A DNA stretch of 29,416 bases from a virus. Location of the stretch: positions 1 through 29,416 of the IMG/VR virus record IMGVR_UViG_3300005584_001325. One strand, given 5' to 3'. Positions within the stretch are counted from its first letter, which is position 1. Each line of letters opens with the position of its first letter. This document shows positions 13,962 through 23,600 of this stretch, piece by piece. A program made the position numbers and the translations under genes. The notes beneath the pieces are model-generated. The model was not told the origin of the DNA. It saw nothing but the letters and a program-made list of their open reading frames with translations, and did not search any database.

Positions 13962-15905
13962 GTGTCAACCAGTCCCTACAAATCAGTCATCATGCGACCC
14001 TTGACCGGGCCGCTAGACTGTCGTTCAAACCCAGAGGACGCTCCCCCTCTGTCGTTTCGGATGAAGCTGAACTTCGATGTGGACAAGGATGATAAGCTGT
14101 CTCGCTCTGCCGGTTGGGAGAAGCTGTTGTCCAAAACCCCCTACGCAAATCAAGACGCTCACGATCAGGGTGACTGCTTTGATGTGTTTCCCGTGCGGGA
14201 GCCGATTACATTCCTCTATGAGGCGACCACCAATGATGGCACTCGGAGGCTGGTTCGCGGAACTCAGTCGAAAGTTGCCATCCTCAATGAGGGAAGCGGT
14301 AACTGGGATGTCGTTGGCAGAGGCTTCGGAGGAAGCACAGTAAGCAGCCAGATTCGATGGAGCGCTGGGCAGTCTGGCAATACGATGGTTTTCACAAATG
14401 GCTATGACAAGCCTCAGAAATACACTATCGGAACAATCCCCGGTGTCTGCGGAGCGAATATGCTTGCGGAGATTGCAGAACTGAATGACCTGAAGATTTC
14501 GCGGGCTGGAGTGGTGGCAAGTTTCTCCGGGTGTGTTTTCCTGATGGACGTAACGCAGGAGGGGACTCGCGTTACAAGTCGGGTTCGCTGGAGTGGTGTC
14601 AACAGGCCGCTGGTGTGGAAGAGTGGGGATGACACCGTTGCGAACTACCAAGACTTGCCCTACACGGAAACCATTCTCGCCGCCTCAGAGTTGCAGGGCA
14701 ATCTGGTTATCTTCACGGACAAAAGCATCTACCGCTGTTTTGTCGCTGGAACCTCGTTTGGCTTCACTCGCGTTTACACAGAACCTCGCGGCCTTGATAA
14801 GTGTATCGCCTATCCGAAGTCGCTAGTTAGCGATGGCAACAGCCTTTGGTGGCTTGGGCGGGACGGCTTCTATCGGTGGGATGTTTACAGTCCAGAACCG
14901 GTAATAGCGGAATGGCTATATCGTTCCGAGACGCTGGTGATGAACGATCTCGACCCGACTTGCTGCGAAGGCCCGGTTGGGGAATACTGGCCTGACAGTA
15001 AAACGATATTCTGGTCGTGGCCGAAGTCGGACTCTAGCTGCATTCCTCACCGCACGATTAAAGCCAATCTGAGGGCTAACACGGTAAGCCTGGTTGACCA
15101 CGGGTTCACCGCCTTCTCCAACTACCGCAGCGATCTCCAGCAGTCTCTCCAAAACTGGCTGGACGAGTTCTGCGGCACTGACCTTGACAACCTGTGCATC
15201 GCAATCGGAACAAAGCGAATTGATGATTTCTGCCAGGTCTGCAACCAGACACAGCTTTTCATCGCTGCATGTTCGGACGACTTCTGCATCAAGCAGATTG
15301 GGACCGCTTACTCGCGTGAAGTCTGCACCAACGCAGCCAGCGGTTTTGGAGGATTTGGGCCTGGTGGCGACTACGTTCCTTTCACCGGACAATACACGCA
15401 GGATGGATACTTCTCTGTGGTGCGAGGGATGTTCCCGCTAGGTTTCTTGGACAAGGAGAAGTCCATTAAGAACTTCCTGATGGAACCGACCGTGCAAGAT
15501 TTGCTTGGGCAATCAAACTATTGGCGGCTGAGGATCGGAACCAGCTACCAGGCCAGGGACGCCAACGTGTCAGGAAACCCGCTGGCGTTTGCCTACCTGA
15601 CAGATGGAATCGCACCCACATACGAGGCGGAATTTGCTACAGACGGTGGAGATTGCGAAGTTATCTGGCGGCGGATGAGTGATAAGCCCATCCAATGCCC
15701 CGATACCAAAACGGTAGCCCAATACATTGCCCAGAACATTCGGCCTGTAAAATCAGTGAACTGGGTATTCCTTGAGCAGGGGAGGTTCCTCTACTACGAG
15801 CTTTCTGTTATAACCAAGAACGAGGCAGATGAAGTAGTTCCCCCGGTTGGGGCTGTGTTCACAATCAGCCGGTTTGCGGTAGAAGCTCGGGTTCTGAGTA
15901 TGTAG
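13962..15905 (+). CDS. Large tail protein, nozzle/tail-tubular-B-like (647 aa)
   Basis: I prefer GTG at 13962, one base after the previous stop; ATG at 13992 (MRPLTGPLDCRS) is a good alternative, and the frame opens at TTG 13941. The chain is beta-rich with recurrent strand pairs (RRLVRGTQSKVAIL, TMVFTNGYDKPQKYTI, NLVIFTDKSIYRCF, SLWWLGRDGFYRWDV). Such patterns occur in podovirus nozzle and stabilisation proteins (the T7 gp12/P22 gp10 class of ring proteins). A Cys-rich middle section (about 380-450) is unusual for that class. The length fits (about 470-800 aa in known relatives). The gene ends one base before the convergent - strand operon. The tail-ring role is inferred from pattern and position. 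Confidence 0.6.
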   Translation: MSTSPYKSVIMRPLTGPLDCRSNPEDAPPLSFRMKLNFDVDKDDKLSRSAGWEKLLSKTPYANQDAHDQGDCFDVFPVREPITFLYEATTNDGTRRLVRGTQSKVAILNEGSGNWDVVGRGFGGSTVSSQIRWSAGQSGNTMVFTNGYDKPQKYTIGTIPGVCGANMLAEIAELNDLKISRAGVVASFSGCVFLMDVTQEGTRVTSRVRWSGVNRPLVWKSGDDTVANYQDLPYTETILAASELQGNLVIFTDKSIYRCFVAGTSFGFTRVYTEPRGLDKCIAYPKSLVSDGNSLWWLGRDGFYRWDVYSPEPVIAEWLYRSETLVMNDLDPTCCEGPVGEYWPDSKTIFWSWPKSDSSCIPHRTIKANLRANTVSLVDHGFTAFSNYRSDLQQSLQNWLDEFCGTDLDNLCIAIGTKRIDDFCQVCNQTQLFIAACSDDFCIKQIGTAYSREVCTNAASGFGGFGPGGDYVPFTGQYTQDGYFSVVRGMFPLGFLDKEKSIKNFLMEPTVQDLLGQSNYWRLRIGTSYQARDANVSGNPLAFAYLTDGIAPTYEAEFATDGGDCEVIWRRMSDKPIQCPDTKTVAQYIAQNIRPVKSVNWVFLEQGRFLYYELSVITKNEADEVVPPVGAVFTISRFAVEARVLSM

Positions 15906-15906
15906 G

Positions 15907-16458
15907 CTACTCGGCTGTCCATATCTTCGATTGTCTTTTCATGGCGTCGGAAAACTCCAGCTTGTTGTCGGTAAAGCTGCGTTCCCGAAAAACGATATGG
16001 TTTGTTGGCTGCACGGTCAGATGGTCGTTGTCGAGCCGAACAAAGCTAAACTCTTTGGACTGCTCTGGGTAAGCAGAAAACCCATCGCCCACAGGCGACA
16101 CGGTAAATAGATATTCTCCAAGGTGTTCCTTACCACCCGCTCTCACCTTACATTCCAACCCTCGCAAGAAACTGTATTCCACCGCCGACCAGTCCCAACC
16201 GTAGCAGTCCCACGTTTGAGCGTCCCGCTCCGTCCATTTGCCTTTCGGTTTATTGCTGAACGCAATAGCGTGAGAGGGGATGTTGCGATACACCGATCCC
16301 GATTCGAGCATGACGGTGCAACCCCAAACACGGCCCGGATAGCTGACTAGCCCATACCAGACGGCGGGGACATAACCGCAAGGCTTTTTGTGGGTGTGCC
16401 GACTGTCCACCCAAACGTAAAAGTGTCTTGGAATCTCACCAGTCAGCGTGTTTCTCAT
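15907..16458 (-). CDS. Conserved-looking phage protein of unknown function (183 aa)
   Basis: Last gene of the - strand unit; its ATG overlaps the upstream stop (ATGA). The sequence is rich in aromatic residues (TWDCYGWDWSAVEYSFL) and looks like a single compact alpha/beta or beta domain; I recognise no catalytic motif. It begins MRNTLTGEIPRHFYVWVDSR without a signal peptide, and no membrane helix is seen. I believe similar short proteins occur in other phages, but cannot name the family. It converges on the tail protein gene with a single base between the two stop codons. Confidence 0.65.
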   Translation of the reverse strand: MRNTLTGEIPRHFYVWVDSRHTHKKPCGYVPAVWYGLVSYPGRVWGCTVMLESGSVYRNIPSHAIAFSNKPKGKWTERDAQTWDCYGWDWSAVEYSFLRGLECKVRAGGKEHLGEYLFTVSPVGDGFSAYPEQSKEFSFVRLDNDHLTVQPTNHIVFRERSFTDNKLEFSDAMKRQSKIWTAE

Positions 16459-16802
16459 GGCAAGTTAAGATATGCCGTAACCCGCCTTAATGTCGCAGCC
16501 CTTGAATTCTTGGACAGGTGAGGAAACGGAATTTTCGCTTTCATGGTGCTTTTCAGGTATCGGCGGATAATGGATGGCTTTAGGAGATCAACCTGACAGG
16601 CTTCAGCGTATCTGCTTTGCACGTCGCTATCAACCCCTTTCCACACTATCTTCGCAGCCAGCCTCTCAATCATCCTCAAGGATAGCCCGCTGCGCTTCGC
16701 CAGAACCTCGTGGGTGAGCTTCCTGCGAGGAGCGGAGGCATACACCGCACAGATGAATGGAGGAACCTGAGCAAGCCTCTGGGAGAGCGTGAGTGTTTTC
16801 AC
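16455..16802 (-). CDS. Small protein with a possible helix-turn-helix (115 aa)
   Basis: A GTG start overlaps the upstream stop (GTGA) and the stop overlaps the next start (ATGA). Residues 30-49 (LTHEVLAKRSGLSLRMIERL) have the spacing of a helix-turn-helix, with Ala/Gly at the turn positions. The protein is basic throughout (many Arg and Lys after 75), consistent with binding nucleic acid. No enzyme motif was found. Possible roles are a late regulator or a packaging-associated DNA-binding protein; the sequence does not choose between them. Confidence 0.6.
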   Translation of the reverse strand: MKTLTLSQRLAQVPPFICAVYASAPRRKLTHEVLAKRSGLSLRMIERLAAKIVWKGVDSDVQSRYAEACQVDLLKPSIIRRYLKSTMKAKIPFPHLSKNSRAATLRRVTAYLNLP

Positions 16803-17173
16803 GGCTTCTTAATTTTTGCGAGCATATCGTCAGTGAAAAACAGCAAGTTCGCCGCCGCTCCAACGAGACGTATTGATTCGTGCCAGTAGCCAGTGCTGCC
16901 CCATACCCGAGAAAGTTTTCCGCCGATTATTTGAAAACCGTTGTAGGACCACGCGGTTCCATTTGGAGAGAATTCAACTTGGGTTATCAGCAGTGGTCGT
17001 TCTTTTGCTTCATCCCATAAATGGCCGTAGGTGATGATGTCGCCAATTTTGTATTTCGTGGCCTGCTTACGTCTGATGCGCTCACTGGTCAGTGCTTTTT
17101 TACGCGCAACTACGAGTTTCTTAAACTGCTCTTTTGTGCGTTCAATTTTACGGTCTATTTGTTTAATATTCAC
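16799..17173 (-). CDS. Small protein: basic helix plus SH3-like beta domain (124 aa)
   Basis: A GTG start overlaps the upstream stop (GTGA). Residues 1-40 form a strongly basic, probably coiled helix (KIERTKEQFKKL, ERIRRKQ). Residues 41-115 are beta-rich, opening with KYKIGDIITYG, a turn often seen at the start of SH3/KOW-like barrels. I do not recognise the family. The combination suggests a nucleic-acid or protein adaptor. It is transcribed with the zinc-ribbon gene upstream and the helix-turn-helix gene downstream. Confidence 0.6.
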   Translation of the reverse strand: MNIKQIDRKIERTKEQFKKLVVARKKALTSERIRRKQATKYKIGDIITYGHLWDEAKERPLLITQVEFSPNGTAWSYNGFQIIGGKLSRVWGSTGYWHESIRLVGAAANLLFFTDDMLAKIKKP

Positions 17174-17625
17174 GGCTTCTTGGTCAGATTCTCCACCGCA
17201 TCCATCTCCTCATCGGTCAATGTCACGGTTTCACCCGGCTCCATATTGACCAACTTGCCGAAGAACGCCCGGTCATCGGCAGTCAGGTCGTTGGCTTCGT
17301 CTCCCACGAGGGCCATTAGGCGGTCCCGCAGGGGCACTGGGAGCGTTACTAGCGCGTAACGCCTGCTGACAGTCACAAGAGCCGTGCAGCCATCCACGAG
17401 ATGTTTGCGGCACTTCTCGCACTTGCCCTCCTTCATCGCTGCTGGCGCATAAACCTTCAGCCGATCATACAGCAACCCGCAGATGGGGCAGAACCTCGCA
17501 TAACTGCGCTGCGCCTTGCTGGATTTCCTCTTCAGTTGCTCATCCACCATCGAAGGCACGGACTCCGCCAACCTTCGGATATGGTTCTCTGAATCTGGAT
17601 TCTTCGGGTCGAACAGGCTGCTCAT
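17170..17625 (-). CDS. Small zinc-ribbon protein (151 aa)
   Basis: Two CxxC knuckles are visible: Cys46/Cys49 (FCPICG) and Cys69/Cys72 (CEKC), separated by 19 residues, the geometry of a four-cysteine zinc ribbon. The N-terminal 45 residues are charged and helical. The C-terminal part (about 95-150) is acidic (LTADDR, LTDEEMDAVENL). Zinc ribbons of this size in phages usually bind nucleic acid or a partner protein; nothing more specific can be claimed. ATG without Shine-Dalgarno, 31 bases after the stop of the giant gene. Confidence 0.65.
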   Translation of the reverse strand: MSSLFDPKNPDSENHIRRLAESVPSMVDEQLKRKSSKAQRSYARFCPICGLLYDRLKVYAPAAMKEGKCEKCRKHLVDGCTALVTVSRRYALVTLPVPLRDRLMALVGDEANDLTADDRAFFGKLVNMEPGETVTLTDEEMDAVENLTKKP

Positions 17626-17656
17626 GCCGCGACTGTCCCGTCATTTTTGGCGGGAG

Positions 17657-20600
17657 TCAAGCGGTTAATCTCACCCGTTTGATGGAAACCTTTCGATTGC
17701 GAGGAGCGCGTAGCCGAGTCCTGAACTTCGGTCGGCTAAGGGAGGAGCGAGTCGTTCTGCCTGCCGTAAGCCTTGACCGGCCTGCTTTGACCATGCGCCC
17801 CCTACCGGACGTGGCGCGACCCACGCCCGAAGATGCGGTCATCGTTGCTCCGTATCCTCCCCCAGAGACTCCGCCACCCCCGCCGCTTGAAGATGCGGAG
17901 GCGGTTTCGCGGGTAACTGTTCCAGTCTTGTTGAACAGGGCGTTTGCGCCTTGCTGCCAAGCGGAGATACCGGCCTGCTGCGTAACGGCCCGTGCGCCAG
18001 TCGCCCCGGTGGTGAGTGTTTGGTATTCTGAGGCGGTCGGCCTGCGTCCACCGAGAGCGGAGCTGACAGGGTTGATCTCCTGATAGTCGCGCCACACGGC
18101 TGCTTTAGCTGCTTTGGCTGCTTCCTCTGGGGGCTTGCCACGTTCCGTCTCCCGCTTGATGTAATAGTTCTCCAGCTTGGCCATTTCTGCGCGAGCTTGA
18201 CCCTCGGCTTTGGCGTAAGCCTCGGTATCACCACTGACCCGCGCCTCTTCCATTGCTCCGACGGCGGATTCGAGGTTGCGTTTAACGATAGTGGTCGGGC
18301 CTGCGCTGCGTTGACCTCCCTGCTTGGGAAGCTCCATGTCAGCAGCGCGTCCCTCGGCTGTGGTGACTGACCTTGACCGGCGAAGTATTCGGTTGGCTCC
18401 AAACAAGTTACGGATTTCCATGCCTCCAGGCGTGAGTTTGGCGAAGAAATCAACCATTGGAGTCGCTACATCAGACATATCGCCCGATCCTTGGTAGGTT
18501 GCAAAGGTAGTCTGAATTGAGGATGCGAACGCTTGTGCCAATGAGATAGGGAACACTCGACTTGCTGGGTCGAACCCTCGGTTCCCTTGAATCTGGTTCT
18601 GCATTCCAAGGATTACGTCGCCAAGGTAGAACATGTTCGCGGCAAGGAACCTTCCAGCCCCAGACATGAGCTTGTCTTTGTTCTGCCAGAAGTCCCGATC
18701 AAGAACGCCAGCGTTTTGAGAGGGATTGCCCTGCAACTTGCGCTTCCAATACTCGGACGCTCCATCAGACATACCGCCGATGATGATAGCCATCATTGCA
18801 ATGCCGATAAGCAGCGGGAGCTTTGATGCGGCTTGGGCTGCCACGGTCCTGTTCCGAGTTCCACCAACCGCTGTGTTAATCAGCTTCAGGAAGGCGTCTG
18901 ATGGGTAGCCCTGAAGCGTTAGCAGGATTCTCCACATCCGGTTTCCCGCCGCAACGCTCGCACGGTTGGTCGGCAGCGAGGTGTTCATCTGCGCCAGCAA
19001 TCCGCGCTGAACGGCTTCAAACTGGGCAGCGGAGAAAATATGCGTTGGCTTGCCTGATTTGGTTTCCTGATAGAACTTTAGAAGGGCGTTTTCAAGCTGG
19101 AAGCCTTCGGAAGCTGCGCTGCCCTCAAGGAACAGTCGGAGTTGGCCAAGTGAATCAAGGCTTGCCTGAGCATTTAGGAAAGGACTCCACTCAGCCGGGA
19201 GCAGGATAGAACGCTTGTCAGTCGGATCTATGGATGTCATTCCGAGGCTTTCCAGTCGCGCACCAAACTTCATCGCCACCTCACCGAGCCGAGTCTCCAT
19301 CATCTGAGACTGGACAAGGTTGACTGAGTTCAACACTTGGTCAGAGTTCTCCACGCCAACGGCTCCAAGGAATGCGTTGATTCCCTTGGCAACCGTGAGT
19401 GTAACCCTGCCGATTTTAGTCGCTGTCGGGGAGCGAAGGGCGGCTTCCTCTTCCTCGCGGTTTGCGTAAAGCCCGCTTTCCTTCCAAGCCTGACGGAAGG
19501 CGTCCACGAACCCCATCTTGGTGTCGTAGCCAAGTTTTTGAACTTGATCCAAGTCACTCTTAACTCCTGCTATGATGGTGGTCGGGTTCTTCAAGGCAAG
19601 CAACACCGGGGAGAGAGCCACCTTCGCAATAATGTCCACGATGGCTTCAAGCTGCTGCTTGTTAGTCTTGAGCAGGTTCTTATCAAGGAACCGGGCGATG
19701 TTGAGTGCTGAAGCGTAAGAAGCCTTGGCGAGCGCCTTGGGAGCATTCTTGATTGCGTTATACATGGCCAACCGCGCCCCGGTGTAGCCCATTGCGCGTT
19801 CCATTAGGTAAACCACCAACTGTCCACCTGTCAGGTTTCGGATAGACACAGTTGGCAGAGCAAGCACGCCCGCAACTGGGAACCTAGCAAGCTCACTTGC
19901 CAACGCGGAGGGAGACAATGCCGGGTCTGCCCCTAACTTGTAGCCAGCCTCAAAGTCAACAAGCGAGGCTGAGAGAATTTCAAATGTGTCACGAAGCTCC
20001 TCCATGCCTCCCCCATAGCTTCGGGCTGCTTCGGCCTCGCTGATCTGGTTGTTATCGAATCTGTTGATCCTGTTTTTCAGATCACCGATTGCTCTGCGTA
20101 GCGCGTTAGCATACTCAACCAACATCTCATGGTTGGCGCGGGACTGCGCTGAGATGCGCTCGCCAGTTGTCAAAGCCCCGTAGTCATAAAGGGAGTGGGG
20201 AAGTTCGAGCTTGGCGGCTGGCTTAGTGAACTCGTTGTCCGATGACAAGGCAATGGACAGGCCGCTGTTTCTTGTGGATACGTCTTCGCGCTCCGCCTTA
20301 ATGCGGACAGCGTGTTCGTGATACTGAATCAACTCGCTGTTCAAGTGGCGAACCGCGTAGTCCATCGGGTTAATTCCGGGGACGGTTGCGAGTTCGGCTG
20401 CGAGCAGTTGAGCCAAATCTTGCAGGCTGCTTACCGGGTCAACTGCGCCTGATAGCCAGCGGTTAGCAATAGCCATCTCAGCCTTCCTCATGGTGGGGTC
20501 TTGGCGCATTGCCCGATCTGTCCGCGTGCTGTCCAAGAGGTGCTGCTTCAGCATATCCACCCGCTGATTCCAGAATGCCGGAACCGCTTCAGTGCTGGCC

Positions 20601-23600
20601 GCTGACAGGTCAGACGAGACAGTGAAGCCCTTGGTGTTGAGATACGAGCTGATGATGTCAGCGATGAAGGCTGTTGCGTTGCGACCAAGGTGGCGAGGCA
20701 TACCGTAGTCACCCACGCTGCCACCAGCTCGCACAAAGGTCTGGCCACCGATCTTCTCCCGCACGCCCCTGGTGTTATCCACTTCCGTAACAAACCGGCG
20801 CAACTGCTCCTCGAAGTCAATGGTGCGCTTGAAGAACACCATGTCTTCCTTGGTAATTGTCTGGCCTGACACGGGGAGGGTGAATCCAACCTTCAACCTG
20901 GAGCCGAACTCGCGCCCATACCCGCCCATCTGATTCCAGATTTGACTGCGATAGGTGGCGATGTTCTTGATGCCGTGAGAGGTCATTGCTGCGGCTTGCA
21001 GGTCGGGCAGGTCTTGGAACCTAGAAGCCACGCGGCGGGCATTAAGATGGCCACGAATCCATCGGCCTTGAGTAGCGCGAAGGTCGGTTCCGTAAATTCC
21101 ACCAACTAGGCGGGCAACAAAGTCGTGCTGCCGGAACATAGAACGCTTGAGCAGCTTCCTAACCACCTTGGGGATGCTGGTCCGTGCCGCTTCATCCATC
21201 AATGACACTTCCAAGAATGAGCCGTTCACCTGTTTCTCAAGAGCCGTCCTCAACCCAATCACTTTAGCTCTGTCAAAGCCAAGGCTTCCCGGCGTCGGGT
21301 TCGTAGCCGGGTTAGCGCGATGAGCCAGTTCAGCCAAATCAAAGTCAGCCACATAGCGTTTAGCTGCCTCACTCCACTGGTAGATATGGCCCTGGGTGCG
21401 GTGACTCATCGCCGGATCATCATCCACATTAATAACCAGTTCAGGATGATACACCGTGCTGGTCGTGCCGAATCCAAGGAAGGTTGTCTTTGCCGGTCCC
21501 GGCTCAATCATGTTGATAACCAACCCGTTCAAGCCGTTAGCGTTCTGACGCATGGCAACAAAAGCGGGATTATTGGCAACTTGATTAAACAAGCTCGCTC
21601 CATTGTTCACCGCCGCCAGTTGGGTGAGCGACTGGTTAATCGAGCTGGACAGTAATTGAGCGGTCTTGCTCGTTGCTCGAACACCGGGTTTCACCGCGTT
21701 GGCGAGCGTGGCGGCAGCGGCGTTAGCCTGATTCAGCAAGGCTTGGGCGTTTGACGGGACGGTGGAGGCTTGAGCTTGTGCTGCCAGTGAAGAGATGCTG
21801 GGAACCGTTGTTGCGAGACTGAGCGCGTAGTTATTTGCGCGGGTAGCCGCTGCGTGGTCTGCCAGCGTGACGAGGGCGGAACCAAGCGCAGGAGAGCTTT
21901 GAACGACATTGACGAGCTTGCGGAGCGTGTCCTCGCCAATTCCAAGAGCGTCAGCATTCGCCTTGGAGAAGGCCAAGATACCACCCGGAGTTGATCTTAC
22001 GCCAGAGAGGTAGTCGTAGAGCCAGCGGTTCTGCTCGATGTTTTGACCAAGCGTTTGAGCCATACCGCTAATGGCGGCTGTCTCCAAGAGCAACTGGTCA
22101 ATCCTGGCCGCGCCGCTTACCGAGCCAGCGAGTCCAGCCGAACCACGGGCGGATCGAAGGGCGGCATCAACTACCGCTTCTGTATCCAGATTCGCGCCTA
22201 AAGCTGCCTTGTAATCCTTCTCGGCCTGCGCGATGTCCTTCAGGATTCGGGTTTGCTCGGCAATGAGGAGGTCGTCCATGTTGGCCTTAGCCAAATCGAA
22301 CTCCACAAACGAATGTTGCAACGCGATAACGACAGAACTCAACTGAGCGTCGGTCATATTCCCGGCCACCAGCGCGTCACGCGCCGTCTCCGGCAGCTTG
22401 TCGAACCGCTCGAACTCAGCCGTGAGCTTGGCAAGCTCCGCTGGGTCGGTTGTCCCAGCCATCAATGCCTTCGCAAGGGCCGCAGAAGCCTTGGCTTTCT
22501 CGGTCAACTCCCGAAGGTTAGCCATGCGCCCGCCGAAGTAGTCATCAACCGGCGCAAGTTTAAGCGCGTCACGCTTGCCCTCTGCATCAATCTTGTTGCT
22601 CTCCGCCGTAGCTATCTCGTCAGCCCGCTGGCCAGCGGTAACACCATCATGCTCCGTCTGCTCAAGCGTGGCGATTTGCGCCCGGTTAGAGTTGATCGTG
22701 TTCTCCACCTGTGAAATATCAGCAGCCGGAGCCTTGATTGAGATGTAGTGGTTGCGCTTCGCCTCCAAATCCTTCAATCGCTCACGGGCGGTAGTGACTC
22801 CATCTGCCACCCGCTCGAAGAAGATCGCGCCCTGTTTGGCTTGAGCGTCTGCGGCGTTGTGCGCGACACCCAGGCTGGTGAGCTTATTGCTGAACTCAGG
22901 GCCGACCACAACCTGATTGGCTTGGACACTGATTCCCTCCATAGGGTCTGGCGTCATGCCGGGGGCAGGGTTTGGCAACTGAGTAATCCGCGCACTAGCG
23001 AGTGAGGTGAGCTTGTTTAACTCGGCCCTAGCTTGACGGAACTCCTTCTTTTCGAGGGCGAGCTGGCTTAAGGATTGCGCTCCAGCCTCGTAGTTGGCGT
23101 AGATAGACTCAACTTGAGCGGCAACCTGCTGGCCTGCTGTAGCAATCTCAAGGTCGGCTGCGTTGTCAGGGACAACCCGGCTTTGGAGGGCCAACTCGCT
23201 GCCCATAGAAACTTGCTGGATATTGGCCTGATCCGCCTTCAGCACCTCGGCCTTCACCTTCGCCACAGCCCTTGCAGCAATCAACTCCGCAGCGAGCCGG
23301 GTCATCTTCAGCCCGCGCTCACTTGCCCATGCCAGCACCCAGCCAACTACCTGAGTAAACCAGTTCCGACCGCGCCAAGCGTTAGCCAGTTGCTCGATGC
23401 CCCGCGCCCCGCCTTCCTCCTGGCGCGTGTCTGGCGTGTAGCCAAGCCGGGTCATGTCCGCCTCTATTTGCGACCGCTCTTGGTCGGTCAGGGATCCAAG
23501 AATGGACTGCACACCGGGGTCACGGAAGACGATGTGGCTGAACTCATGGGTGAGAATCCTGTCAATGTCATCAAGGCTGTTCAGCTTGGAGGCGTTGATC

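Noticed and set aside
17626-17656. Hairpin in the 31-base gap after the giant gene (CCCGCC with GACGGG) as a terminator.
   Set aside because: The stem is short with a mismatch and no T tract follows on the - strand; read-through into the zinc-ribbon gene is more likely.
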